From: Selaginella moellendorffii
Lineage: Eukaryota; Streptophyta; Lycopodiopsida; Selaginellales; Selaginellaceae
Assembly: GCF_000143415.4 (NCBI RefSeq)
Contig: NW_003314284.1
Location: forward strand, 1,158,984-1,222,983
Length of the DNA: 64,000 nt
Direction of reading: 5' to 3'
Shown here piece after piece: positions 12,378-22,950 of this stretch (position 1 is the first letter of the stretch; each line of letters starts with the position of its first letter). A program made the translations under genes and the position numbers. The notes below the pieces were generated by a model. The model searched no databases. It was not told the origin of the DNA and saw nothing but the letters and a program-made list of their open reading frames with translations.

Positions 12378-14849
12378 TATTCCTTAGTCCGACTTTTATT
12401 GGTGCTCAAGTTATCACCACTGGTGTTGGCAACGGAAGGTCCGAGAAGGGGGGCCTATCCTTGAGGAGTAGCAGGTCGGGAAGACATGCCTCTCCATTAC
12501 AGTTCATGTGTGAACTTGTAGACAAGGTGGTGGATAGAAAAGGGGCCAATAATGGAACGACTTTGGGATCTTGGGAACAGTGCAAGGTTTTCCTCATTGA
12601 GTTGAGGAGGTGATCCAGATGAGCGTTTGACTCAGCAAACGGGCTAATGTAGTTGGGGTAAACAACTATAGTTGGGATCACGGGGAAGATAGAGACTCCA
12701 AAAACAATAAAGGAGTCACAAGCTTATCCTCACATGGTTGAGGCTGGTGCTCATGAAGGTGAGACCGGAATGGATGACCATGAGAGGTCAAGTATGGATG
12801 AGGACACGAGTCCTCGAAATGGTAGCCGGGGCTACCTCTAATAAATGCTGGAACAACCCAAGGAGTTGGGGGTGTATTAAGTGGATGAGTTGGTATTCTC
12901 ATCACATGGACAAGTAGTCCTAAGGGGCAAAGGTTGCCCCCAGAGAACAAAATCAAGTGTCGGAGTAACACTTGTGAAAATAGTCCTTTTGAGTAGGACA
13001 GGAATGCAAGAAATGTATTCCAGTGAGCTAGTGCCTCACAAGTAATACCTTACGGGTCTGTGGATTAACCAAGTCCAAAACTGCTGGATGACTCAAGTAG
13101 AGTCAAGGGATGGTCCTAAAAGGACTGATGGAAGCATTTGGACTGAGGTGTGTTGTACCCCACAAAGGATGGGGGGGGATCATAGGATCCAAGGATGAGA
13201 ATAGAGGGTATTTCATCGATGGCAAAATGTGTCATGCTAAAGTCGTGGGAAAGGTGTTCCCAAAAAGAAAACAACTTTGACACAAGTTGTGTGTGACCTC
13301 TATGATGCAGTGCTAATAGATGGTTGGCATGAGAAAGAGTGGTATTGGTCTTGGCAAAGACTTAGACACAAAGAAGAAGTGTCATAGAGGTAAGCTCGTG
13401 GAGCCGATGGTGTGGAGACACCAAATGTGCCAAGGTGTGATACCTTGAGGCTATGTTGGTGGGTTCATGAGCACCCCTTGCCAAAGGAATCCCAATAGAA
13501 ATGGGAATGGCATAGCCTAAGCTGCAGAGCATGTAGTTGGAGTGTGGTGACCCGGATAATGATGGAGGTGTGGAAGCACCAACAATGAGTTGTAGGACTT
13601 GACAACTACGAAGCAACTAAGCAAGAGGTGCAAAATAATTGGTTAAACGGGTAGAAGGTAGCTACCCAAACCTTCTTAATGGCATAGGGAAGTTGGATAT
13701 ACCCTTACAGGGGATAAGTTGCTTATGTTGCAATATAGTAAGTCAATGTCATAAAAGGAAATACTCATTGTCAAGGAAGCCCTCATTGGGACACCCGAAC
13801 ACTCTAGAACACCAGGAGGTGGTGTTTAATGTCGCGAGGGCAGTAGATAAGGCCCAAGGGACTAAGTCCCTAGCGAATGATGGATAGTAGGTGCTATCCA
13901 AATGTCCAAGGTGGCAGAGACAGGAGAAGACTGTCTACTCGAATTGGACAAAACCAAAAGTGGAATTTTGGCAAGGCTAGTGATGGGCATGCAAAGGCCC
14001 GTAAGCAACAACGTAATCCCGGTGTGTGGGATTATAGGGTGAGCATACCTGGATTGAGGAACCACTCCTTAGGCTATCGGGTAAGTTCATCCCTAAGAAT
14101 ACTTACTAAGGTATGATAGAAAGTGCAAAGCTATCCTCCTGGTCTGGAGGAGAATGACCGAAGGAAAGGTGTGAAGCTAAAAGCAAAAAGTAAGGGGATA
14201 GAACCGAACCATAGGAATCAAAGGGCATAACCAAGGTTGGTTATGCCAGCTGGGAGTGGAGAGTCAAGTGGGGGCTCGAGGGTGTTGCCGCTAGCAACCG
14301 TGATGCCATGGAGAGTCTAAAATATGGAATTGTCCATGTTAGACTATATGGTAATTGGAAAGCTTGCAGAAATGGGGGCCTTAGCAAGCTAGGGGATAGA
14401 GTTCCTTCAAGGTTTCCAAAGAGGATTCTAGGTAGCTTAATACCTAGAAAGGCCAAGTGTAAATGGTTCAAGGAACGCGCGAAATCAGAGGGGCACAGCA
14501 GAAGCGTGGTCTTGAAGCTTGCCATGAGGCAAGGCTATCAAGGTTAGGGAAGTAGTTCCTAAGTGTTCAAAGAGAAGGCTTTGAACGAAAGTCGATGATC
14601 AAGGGCTTTCACGCTTGTGCAGGAACCATGTTACAGTGGTCGAAGGACTTGCCAAAGCGAGATTGGCAAGTCAGGGGAACAAATACCCTAGTTGAAGGTG
14701 TTAACTTCAAAAAGGGTGGGCCATGGGGCCAAGCATGGAGGAGTCCATGCATGATCATAGGCTTGTCAAGTGAGAGGACTTGGCAGTGGGGAGGAACTAG
14801 GTTCCTAAGCTGTGATCTATAGCGCGCTTTGAGTATAAGTTGGTGCACC

Positions 14850-14962
14850 GGCGTGGGGAGTCACGCCAGGCATCCTGGGTGATGCCGTCCGTAGATGCAT
14901 ATACGGAGGTTGAGTTCGAGTCCCGACCCTCTAGTGCTTGGGTTCGAGTCCCAAATCACTAG
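14850..14962 (+). other. Hairpin cluster with a tRNA T-arm-like stem-loop inside the retrotransposon
   Basis: Four consecutive potential stem-loops: GGCGTG/CACGCC (14850-14867), GGCATC/GATGCC (14869-14886), TCCGTA/TACGGA (about 14888-14907), and CTAGTG..TTGGG-TTCGAGT-CCCAA..CACTAG (about 14931-14962). The last has the stem and seven-base loop of a tRNA T-arm. A second TTCGAGTCCC occurs at about 14915. I could not fit the whole to a canonical tRNA cloverleaf. Confidence 0.55.
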
Positions 14963-16160
14963 GGCGTGGTGATGGTTTGGAATATGAGGACACTCATATT
15001 TCGGTGGTCATGGACTCTCAATGAGGAGATTGGCTTGGGCATACCGCCAAGCGGGGGATGCCCCGGAGTCGTGATGCACGGTTATATTGCTTAGAGTGAA
15101 AGCTCGACATATCTAACTTGAACACTTTGGTGCAAAGGGCACCAAGGACGTGGTGAATGAGATGGGGACACCCAGTCTCAGTTGCTATGGATCCTTGGCC
15201 GGAAGGGCTGGCTTGGGCGCACCGCCAAGTGTGGGGGATGCCCCTAGGGTCATAGTCAACAACTTAGAAGGGTCTGGAAGACATAGTTCCTATTGATAAT
15301 GATGTGGCTTGGTCAAGGTGACCAAGTGGGAAGGACACCTAAGGAAATGAACTACGACCATACAATGGTATTGTGAGTTCAAAGTAGTCTCTAGGAGAGA
15401 CCCATGGGAGGGTCACAAAGTTGGGCCATGGATAGAGCCCACAGCAGAAGATGCTAAAGAGACTTACCAGGGGTGAACACCCTAGTCTTGGCAAAGCAGA
15501 GCCTTTGCTATGGAATCAAAAGAATACCTCAAGGAGGGAGGTAGAGATTCGATGTTGCTTGGTGCAACAATCAACGGATAGGAGCAAAAGATGAGTGGCC
15601 AAGATAGGGCCGTAGAATCCCTTGGAAGGAATCCAAGTGGCAAAGTTAGGCGAGGAACACTAATGTGTTGAACGCTAACAAATTGCGGGAAAGGAAGTGT
15701 GTTTCCAAGGATGGATTCCGAATTGCTCCGATTTGGCGAAAGTGGAAGCTCCAAGGGAGGGAGCGGTAAAGTAGCCAAATGATAGGGCCATGGACAGCCC
15801 TAGCACGAAGTATGAAAAATAGAACTTAGTGCCCAAGGTGGCACAAAATAGAAGAGAGGATGATGGTGCCCTCAAGTAATGAACTTCCTAGGATAGGGAA
15901 GTGGAGTTGCACAATCTGTGCAATGCAAGGTGTTAGAGACACCTAGGAAATTGACTTCCAAAAGTCAAAAGAGTAAAAGTTCCAAGGTGCAAACGTTCAA
16001 TAAATGGAAATTGAGTCTACTCGAGAAGGAGTAGTGGGATTGACTTAGAGAAGGGTCTTTAAGAGGTTTAGCGAGAACTAAACCAATAAAAGGAGAGAAC
16101 CACTACATGTGGTCCAATCAGTCTCTAAATTGGGGAGACTACCCTCCTTAGAGGATAGGC

Positions 16161-16295
16161 AAGGCATGGTGAGCCTTTAATGTCAAACCATTGAGGAATA
16201 TGCAAAAGGCATGGTGAGCCTTCAATGTCAAACCATTGACGAATATAGAGAAGGCATGGCGAGCCTTCAATGTCAAACCATTGACAAATATTGAT
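16161..16295 (+). repeat. Three 45-nt tandem repeats near the 3' LTR
   Basis: Copies start at 16161, 16206 and 16251 with AAGGCATGGTGAGCC and contain AATGTCAAACCATTGA. The spacing is exactly 45 nt, and only a few substitutions separate the copies. Confidence 0.88.
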
Positions 16296-16383
16296 TAGGT
16301 GCCAAGGATGGAAATGGTAATGCATGCGGGTGTTACTTTATAAAGTGGTTTACCATTCGATGAGGACATCAAACTTCGTCTAT

Positions 16384-16394
16384 GGGTGGTGGAG
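16384..16394 (+). promoter_or_regulatory. Polypurine tract of the retrotransposon
   Basis: GGGTGGTGGAG lies directly upstream of the 3' LTR, the expected site for plus-strand priming. It is interrupted by two T residues, so it is an imperfect tract. Confidence 0.6.
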
Positions 16395-16395
16395 T

Positions 16396-18091
16396 TGTGA
16401 GACACAAAATCCCTAGGCCCCAAAGTCGAGCTGGAAGGGTGCCACGTGGTAGTGGCCAAAGCGAAAACCAAACAAGCGTAACACGTTTGGACTAAAATCT
16501 CCGACTTGAAAGGTCGAGAGCGGGAGTGGAACTCCCAACAAAGTGCTCGAGGAATGAGCACGAAGCGAGCCATAAGCGAGGCTCTAAAAAGGGACCCGAA
16601 AGGACCAACACATGACACGTGGAAGAGTCCGAGATGGACCCGAGATGGAGTCCGAGATGGACCCGAGATGGAGTCCGAGATGGAGTCCGAGATGGACCCG
16701 AGATGGACCCGAGATGGAGTCCGAGATGGACCCGAGATGGAGTCCGAGATGGAGTCCGAGATGGAGTCCAAGATGGACCCGAGATGGAGTCCGAGATGGA
16801 GTCCGAGATAGAGTCCGAGATGGACCCGAGATGGACCTGAGATGGGGTCCGAGATGGAGTCCGAGATGGAGTCCGAGATGGACCCGAGATGGACCCGAGA
16901 TGGAGTCCGAGATGGAGTTCGAGATGGACCCGAGATGGAGTTCGAAGTCGAGACCGAGACCAGGACCGAGACCGGGACCGAGACCGAGACCGAGATCGGG
17001 ACCGAGACCAAGACTGAGGCCGAGGCCGAGACCAAGCCCGAGCCCGAGTCCGAGTTCGAGTCCGAGTCCGAGTCCGAGTCCGAGTTCGAGTCTGAGAGGG
17101 TGAGAGCCCAAAGCGTTCATCTCCCAGACCCTGGGGGGTTTGGTGAGCTCCAAAAGTATAGTAGGGGGAGGACTGCAGTGGAGCCAGTTTGGCCAGGAAA
17201 GGCCAGTTTGGCCCAGGAAGGCCGGACCCAGTGTTGGGTGATGAGCTGCCCACTGGGAAGTCCAAGACTAGAGTGAACACAGACCGACAAGCGGGGTAGC
17301 TTGGTGAAGTGTTCAAGAGCCGGCTCTAGTTCCCCCGGGAGATCGACTGGCCGATGCTCCCAGTCCAAGTGTGGGTGGCACTTCCTACTTGGATACCGGT
17401 CGTGGCTCAACGGAACCTCGCTCTAAGCCCATGGCTAGAGCACCTAAAGGCGAAAGGTGGGGAGAGTACCCACGGGGCTCGCGTAGGCCCACGGTGTTCC
17501 GAAATATTGTCCCGGAGTCCCAAATGGGGAAAGGAGGAGGAACAGTCCTCTAGTGTAGTGACTAAGGATACAGTCACATGGTGAGGAAGTCCCAAAGGAC
17601 CATGGGATTTAGTGGTCAGGCCGGTGGGCCTTGATCTAGTGGCAGTGTTGGCGAACATGGCCATAGATAGAAAAGGGACTTGGTAGGAACTGACAAAGGG
17701 ATATTAGGGAAGGCTATTCCCCATGTCTGTGGGCATCCTAAGGATGCTAAGGAGTGGATATAGGATGACCACTCGTGGACGGATGGCCCAGTCTTGGAGA
17801 GACGGGATTGTGATGCAAGTGGTATTGGACCACTAGTGCGGCAAAGGTGAATGGGCATGGCCTTAGCGTAATGGGCCGATATGTCAGTGGCACCTTTGGG
17901 TGTCGGTCTTGGGACCGGACACGTGGAGCACTTGGACCAGGTGCAAGGGTTGAGTGGCATGGATGCCATTCTTGGGACTAGCAAGTCCCAAGTCCTGAAT
18001 GGGACTTATGGAGGTTGTGAATGAGACTCCTCCAAGTGGTCGGAGGTGTGGTTAAGCAACTAAAGTAGAATGGAAAAATTAGTCGTTTACA
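16396..18091 (+). repeat. 3' LTR
   Basis: 1696 nt, 80 nt longer than the 5' LTR. The head (229 nt) and tail (992 nt) have the same lengths as in the 5' copy, and the tail ends in a CA followed by the TCATT duplication. Confidence 0.92.
16625..17099 (+). repeat. Minisatellite inside 3' LTR
   Basis: 475 nt of the same GAGATGGAGTCC and GAGACC type units as at 10976-11370, with extra copies. Not coding. Confidence 0.9.
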
Positions 18092-18189
18092 TCATTCAAA
18101 CATTATCTAAAGAAGTGTATGCATTGAATCATAGAATTAAATTATAAAATTAAGTTTCTAATATTGTGATTTTTATATATTTGACTATT

Positions 18190-18350
18190 CCCTCTAACTT
18201 ATATACCCTCTACAATACTATTCAAACACTTAACCCCAAGTATCCCAATACTATTCAGTAATTAAAAAAGTATGTGCACTCTTGCTCATAAGCACTTTCC
18301 TTGTATATATAAACCTAATGAACAACTTCTCTCCTTCTTTTGCTCTTTCT
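18190..18350 (-). repeat. Diverged partial copy of the 5S-derived element
   Basis: Shares ACTATTCAAAC, CTTAACCCCAA and a long downstream stretch (CACTCTTG..CAT..CTTTCCTT) with the copy at 19190-19477, in the same orientation about 1.1 kb away. It is more AT-rich, as expected of an older or methylation-decayed copy. The two could be the LTRs of one element or independent insertions. Confidence 0.55.
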
Positions 18351-18699
18351 TATGTTCTAAGCCTTTTATCCTATCAAATATTGCAGCAAATAAGACCTCA
18401 AGTTTATGAGATTTAGCTTTAACCCCTTCATATAAAGAGATCAAGAACAAATAACACCATCTATAAATTTATTAATGCCTTTTCTTTATGTTCTTTGATA
18501 TCCTAGCCCATCAGCTAAACAATTTTAATTGCCTTTCATCTTTCCAATAAAAAGGGTTAAAGTTGTTAGTAACTAAATAGAACAACTTGAGAGATTGAAA
18601 AAGGGCATTATCATTAATTATAAAAATCTTTAGGCGATGAAAAATCTTGAAATTATATATTTGAAGATTCAAATCCTATTGAGCAATACAACCTCCCCC

Positions 18700-19010
18700 A
18701 CTCTAGTAATGAAGTAACCACAACATTATAACCTTTTATTAATTGTAATACATGTAATTTTCACCCTTTATCCTATAATGATTTACCATAGGATAACTAC
18801 AAAGCAAAATTTAAACCATCTATGTATCGTGTGTCATATGCCACATACCCAAGAACAATAAAGCGGAACTCAAGTTTTAGGGCGTTGAGCCACTAAATAA
18901 GGGAATGGAGCCAAACTCCTAAGTATGGAGCCAAGGAATAGAAGTATTAGAGCATAGAGTAATTCTCAAGTGTACAGCTCAAAAAACAAAGGGACAGGAT
19001 CACAGAGTGA
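18700..19010. repeat. Dispersed repeat shared with 42880-43170
   Basis: Phrases such as CGGAACTCAAGTTTTAGG, GAGCCACTAAATAAGG and CTCAAGTGTACAGCTC have clear diverged counterparts in the same order near 42880-43170. The element type is unknown. Confidence 0.6.
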
Positions 19011-19189
19011 CTTGGAACAATCTTAGAGCATCCATCATCCTAATGCCAAAATCAGCATGTAAAATGGAGCCAAATGGAAATTGGCACTATTTTAGTATAT
19101 CGATTATTTAATACGAAGATATGGGTACTCCACCAACTAGTACAATGTGGAACTTGGGTTTAAACCCAAACCAAATGTAGAACAAAGAT

Positions 19190-19477
19190 AGACACACAAG
19201 TGAAAGCTAAACTATACTTTAAATTAGTTAACCATGCCCATCCTATTCACTATCTTTACTATATATTTGGAACCCCTCCCCCATGTAAACTCCTGAGTTT
19301 GGACTTCCCGAGAGGTCACCCAACTCAGTACTATTCAAACCCAAGGACGCTTAACCCCAAATATCCCAAAACCCTTAACCATTTGGAAAAGGGGGCGCAC
19401 TCTTGTTCATGGGCCCTTTCCTTCTACATTTGAACCCCATGGATTGTCTCTCGAGTCGTTCTCTTTGGTTGCTTACA
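19190..19477 (-). mobile_element. 5S-rRNA-derived, Cassandra-like LTR fragment
   Basis: On the minus strand, 19356 to 19301 reads like the second half of plant 5S rRNA: GTTAAGCGTCCTTGGG (box A region), then AGTACTGAG (intermediate element), then GGGTGACCTC..GGGAAGTCC (box C). By eye about 80% of some 55 positions match the 5S sequence as I remember it. Plant Cassandra TRIM retrotransposons carry a 5S-derived RNA polymerase III promoter in a roughly 250-350 nt LTR, which fits the span proposed. The start at 19477 (TGTAAGCAACC) and the end near 19190 are estimates. Alternatives are a 5S-type SINE or a 5S pseudogene. Confidence 0.6.
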
Positions 19478-21785
19478 CCCCCCTTACACTTTGGGCTTTC
19501 ACCCTTAGCCACCATTAGTAGAATTAGTCTCTAGGAAAAACTTAAAACTTTTTAAATATGGAATGGTGTTAGATTGTGAATTTGGGCATGGGATGAATAC
19601 CATTGTATTCATAATAATCTTTACATTCTATAGATATGCCAAATTAGCAAATTCTAAATATTTTTCATAAATAGCAATTAGGACAAATATGATTAACACA
19701 AAGGGCATGATAGTGAGGGTGTTTAGTAGAGATGGTAAGCTATCATCTAGTAGTATTGAGGGAATGGTCTCGGTACATGGGAGTTCTTGTCATTAACTAA
19801 TGCAAGACAAAACAATTGGTACATGGGAGTTCTTGTTATTAACTAATGCAAGACAAAATAAAACGAAAAATCCTTACTAGGCTAAGTATATTTAAATTAT
19901 AGCACGTAAGAATTTTGTCTTTATGCTCATCCAGTCTAAGTACACTTGAAATGCCTAGTTAACTCCACTAGTACAAGAGGAACTGATAAAGGGTCTAGCA
20001 ATATCAATCTCCAACTATTGTGGTAGTAAGAAAAGAACTAAACATAATTTCTCTGTTATGGAGTAATTCATCTCTATTGATTATAATGTATAGTTGATAT
20101 ATAGAATAAGATAACTTTAATTAACCACACTCATGCTATTTTGCATCATCACACATTTGATATTGATATCAGAAACATCTACGCACAAAATGAAAAGGTT
20201 GACTATAGTTAAGATATGCCAAAATTGGAAGAGTCACTAACAACTCTTTAAGATTTGCAAATATCCACATACAGCCCTTATACCAAATGAAAGATGATAT
20301 TGACAATTTTAACAACACTCATAATAGTGTAATATGATTAAAAAGATAATCAACCAAAAAAAAAGTGAGGTATTACACCTTGCCTAGAAAGCACTGCACA
20401 TCATTCACACACTTTATTGTAGGGAATTTTAAAATGACTATAAGTTTGTTATGATCAACTTGTAAAAAATATGGTATCCAATATAAATTGTGTTCTTAGA
20501 CCTAAAAGCACACATTTCAACCTCTTTAGTGTTAAATTAACTTCTTGCAACTTATCCAACATCTTACGAACATTATGAACATGCTCCTCCCACATCCTAA
20601 ATCAAGACATCATCAATGAAATCAACAATCACCTCTAGTATGTCATAAAGAACCTTATTCAGCATTCATTGAAAAGTCATTATAGCATTGTTCAAACAAA
20701 ATAACATCATTAAGAATTCATACAAACCAAATAGTATATAAGAAATAGTTTTGGGAACATTTTTTCAACCATCAGCATTTATTAGTACCCAGAAGTAAAA
20801 TTTAACTTAGTGAATTAATAATTTTTCCTTAGAAAATCAAGAAATTCAACAATGTGAAAAGGAGGGTACATATATTGCAATATTGGCCCCCAAATAATAG
20901 GTCAAAGTTGAAGAAATCAATATATTTCTTCTTAATTGAGTTCAACATAAAGACTGTTAAAGGAATTTGAAAAGGGAATAAAGGAGTAAGATGGAAACAC
21001 AATATGAAGTAATAAAAAGATAAAAGTGATAGAAGTAAAAACAAAGGGACAAAATAAAATACAAGTGAGAAGAATGAAAAAAAATGTGAAGAAAATGCAA
21101 CAAGGTGAAAAACTTCAAAGACACAATTAGTATTACAACCAATTCATACTAATAAGGTTAAAAGTTTGACTTGACACCACCCAAAACGACTGAATCTCAA
21201 GCTCAAAATCACCTCATCCCACGGATATACATGTGTACAACCATTGTTATAAAAAATAAAAATTAACTCTACCATATAATACAACTGTAGATGGTAGTGT
21301 GTGGCAACAAGTTGAGCAATATAAAAGAAATTTAAGCCTATATCAACCAAAATAGAGAAAATAATAGAGGACTTTTTATTATAAAAACAAGCTTAGAAAG
21401 TAAACACTAAATGAACTAATACTAAATGATAGTACTCTTGAAAGAAGGATGGAAAGGTCACTAATTTTTTCACTACTTGCAAAACTCTTTACTTCCTAAA
21501 AGAATTTTGATATCAAAACTTTCCACCTATAGAACAATTTTGATGCCAAAGCCTCTATCTAGGAAATAAGAGGACCCTAATCTAGAAAATGCTAACAATA
21601 CTAATAATTTTGGCTAACCTCCTCATATATCTAGTAATGAATATCACGACCACAACTATGTCCTTGCTCTTGTCCTTGAACATAGAAAACAATAATGCCA
21701 TCCTTTATCAGAAGAGGATCATTTCCTACATGAAATAGAGTGGAACTATTTGCAGTGATAAATGGGAGAAGTGATATTTCATAAC

Positions 21786-22945
21786 TATAAGGAACCAACT
21801 CGCCGAGGTGTCGTAGGCTAAAGGAACCCCGAAAGTATGACCAAAATGACAAAGAGTTCATCGGATGGGACCAAGTCAAAGATCGAGTCCAAGACCGACT
21901 CAGAGACCGAGTTCGAGATAGAGTTCGGAATCGAGTCCGAGGCCGGCTCGGGGACTGAGTTCGAGACCAAGTTCGAGATCGAATTCGAGATGGAATCCGA
22001 GATCCAAAATTGGGTCCGAGACCGAGTCCGAGGTCGAGTCCGAGGTTGGGTCCGAGATCGGGTCCGAGATCGAGTCCGAGATCAAGTCCGAGACCGAATC
22101 CAAAGTCGGATCCGAAATCGAGTCCGAGATCGAGCCAAAGACTAAGTCCAAATACTAATACGGGTCAAGGGGTGAAAGCCCAAAGCATGCGTCTCCCAGG
22201 GGGGGGGGGGGGGGGGGGGGGGCTCCCGGGGGTTCCAAAAATATAATAGGGAAAGGGGGGCCCCGGAACCCGTTTAAAAGGGACTCTCCAGTGGGGCTCC
22301 CAAACTGACTTGAGGTTGGGACTGGGACCGAGGGGCCTTGGGTGGGAGTGAGCATGGACTTGGTTGGTGACGGAGGGGCCATCCAAGGAAATGCTCAAGA
22401 GCAGCTCCCACTCCCGAAAGGGAAACCGATTGTGGTGCTCCCAACTCATGTGGAGTGGTGCCCCACTTGAGTACCATGCGGTTCATTGGTCCTCGCCCTT
22501 CCTAAGGGCTTGGGCCTTCCTTCGGGATGGAAGTGGGGGGGTAGAAGTACCCATACCGGGCCGCTACGCCACGGTGTTTCGCCCCGGCATCCCGAAGCAA
22601 GTGTTGCACTTAAGACTTGGGATTTAGAGGGTCCCATGATCAAGTCTTGTGGTACCAAGGGATGTTAGGAACCTGGAAGCTTGGTGTGCTGGCTACTTGT
22701 GCTTGCGGGGAGTGTAGCCGAACCTTAAGTCCAGTCTAACCCAGGGAGGGGGATTGGGAATGATTTGGGAATCCGTGGATGGATGGCTAACACTCCGTTG
22801 CTTGTGCAGTGAGTAGTTGAAACCAAGTAGAAGCTGGTACCATAGGCAAGAACCTTGGCAAGGGAACTTAGCAAAAGCCAAGGCAGTGTTGGACGGATAG
22901 ACGAGGTAAGCTGGCAAATTGGAAAGGAAAAATTTGTGGCTTACA
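21786..22945 (+). mobile_element. Solo LTR related to the 10747-18091 element
   Basis: Flanked by ATAAC at 21781-21785 and 22946-22950, with no matching second LTR in the window. It shares with the intact LTRs a GAGTCCGAGA-type minisatellite (about 21870-22150), the phrase GGGTGAAAGCCCAAAGC with GTCTCCCAG, and an end in GGCTTACA. It begins TATAAGG instead of the expected TG, which a single G-to-A change explains. It probably arose by recombination between two LTRs of an older relative. Confidence 0.68.
22199..22222 (+). repeat. Run of 24 G residues
   Basis: Uninterrupted poly-G within the solo LTR, just after the minisatellite. It could form a G-quadruplex. Its true length may be uncertain because homopolymers are error-prone in assembly. 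Confidence 0.9.
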
Positions 22946-22950
22946 ATAAC

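Larger units (their letters stand above)
10747..18091 (+). mobile_element. Complete non-autonomous LTR retrotransposon (LARD-like)
   Basis: Two directly repeated LTRs (10747-12362 and 16396-18091) start TGTGAGACAC and end TTACA. The whole is flanked by a 5-bp target duplication TCATT at 10742-10746 and 18092-18096. The primer-binding site TGGTATCAGAGC lies 3 nt inside the 5' LTR and a purine-rich tract precedes the 3' LTR. The 4033-nt interior (12363-16395) has no gag or pol frame: plus-strand open frames are under 100 codons and I saw no protease, RT, RNase H or integrase motif. It must therefore depend on another element. By eye the LTR parts outside the minisatellite differ at about 22 of 1220 positions, mostly transitions, so insertion was fairly recent. 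Whether the parent is Gypsy or Copia cannot be told. Confidence 0.92.
18097..21780. other. AT-rich intergenic region with decayed repeats
   Basis: No protein gene recognised. It holds the 5S-derived sequences annotated separately and a dispersed repeat at 18700-19010. A short direct repeat of the phrase GGTACATGGGAGTTCTTGT occurs at about 19774 and 19817. The remainder (about 19500-21780) has no open frame with a recognisable domain. Confidence 0.5.

Noticed and set aside
16295..17410. Similar Ser/Arg-rich open frames in the 3' LTR
   Set aside because: Same minisatellite artefact as in the 5' LTR.
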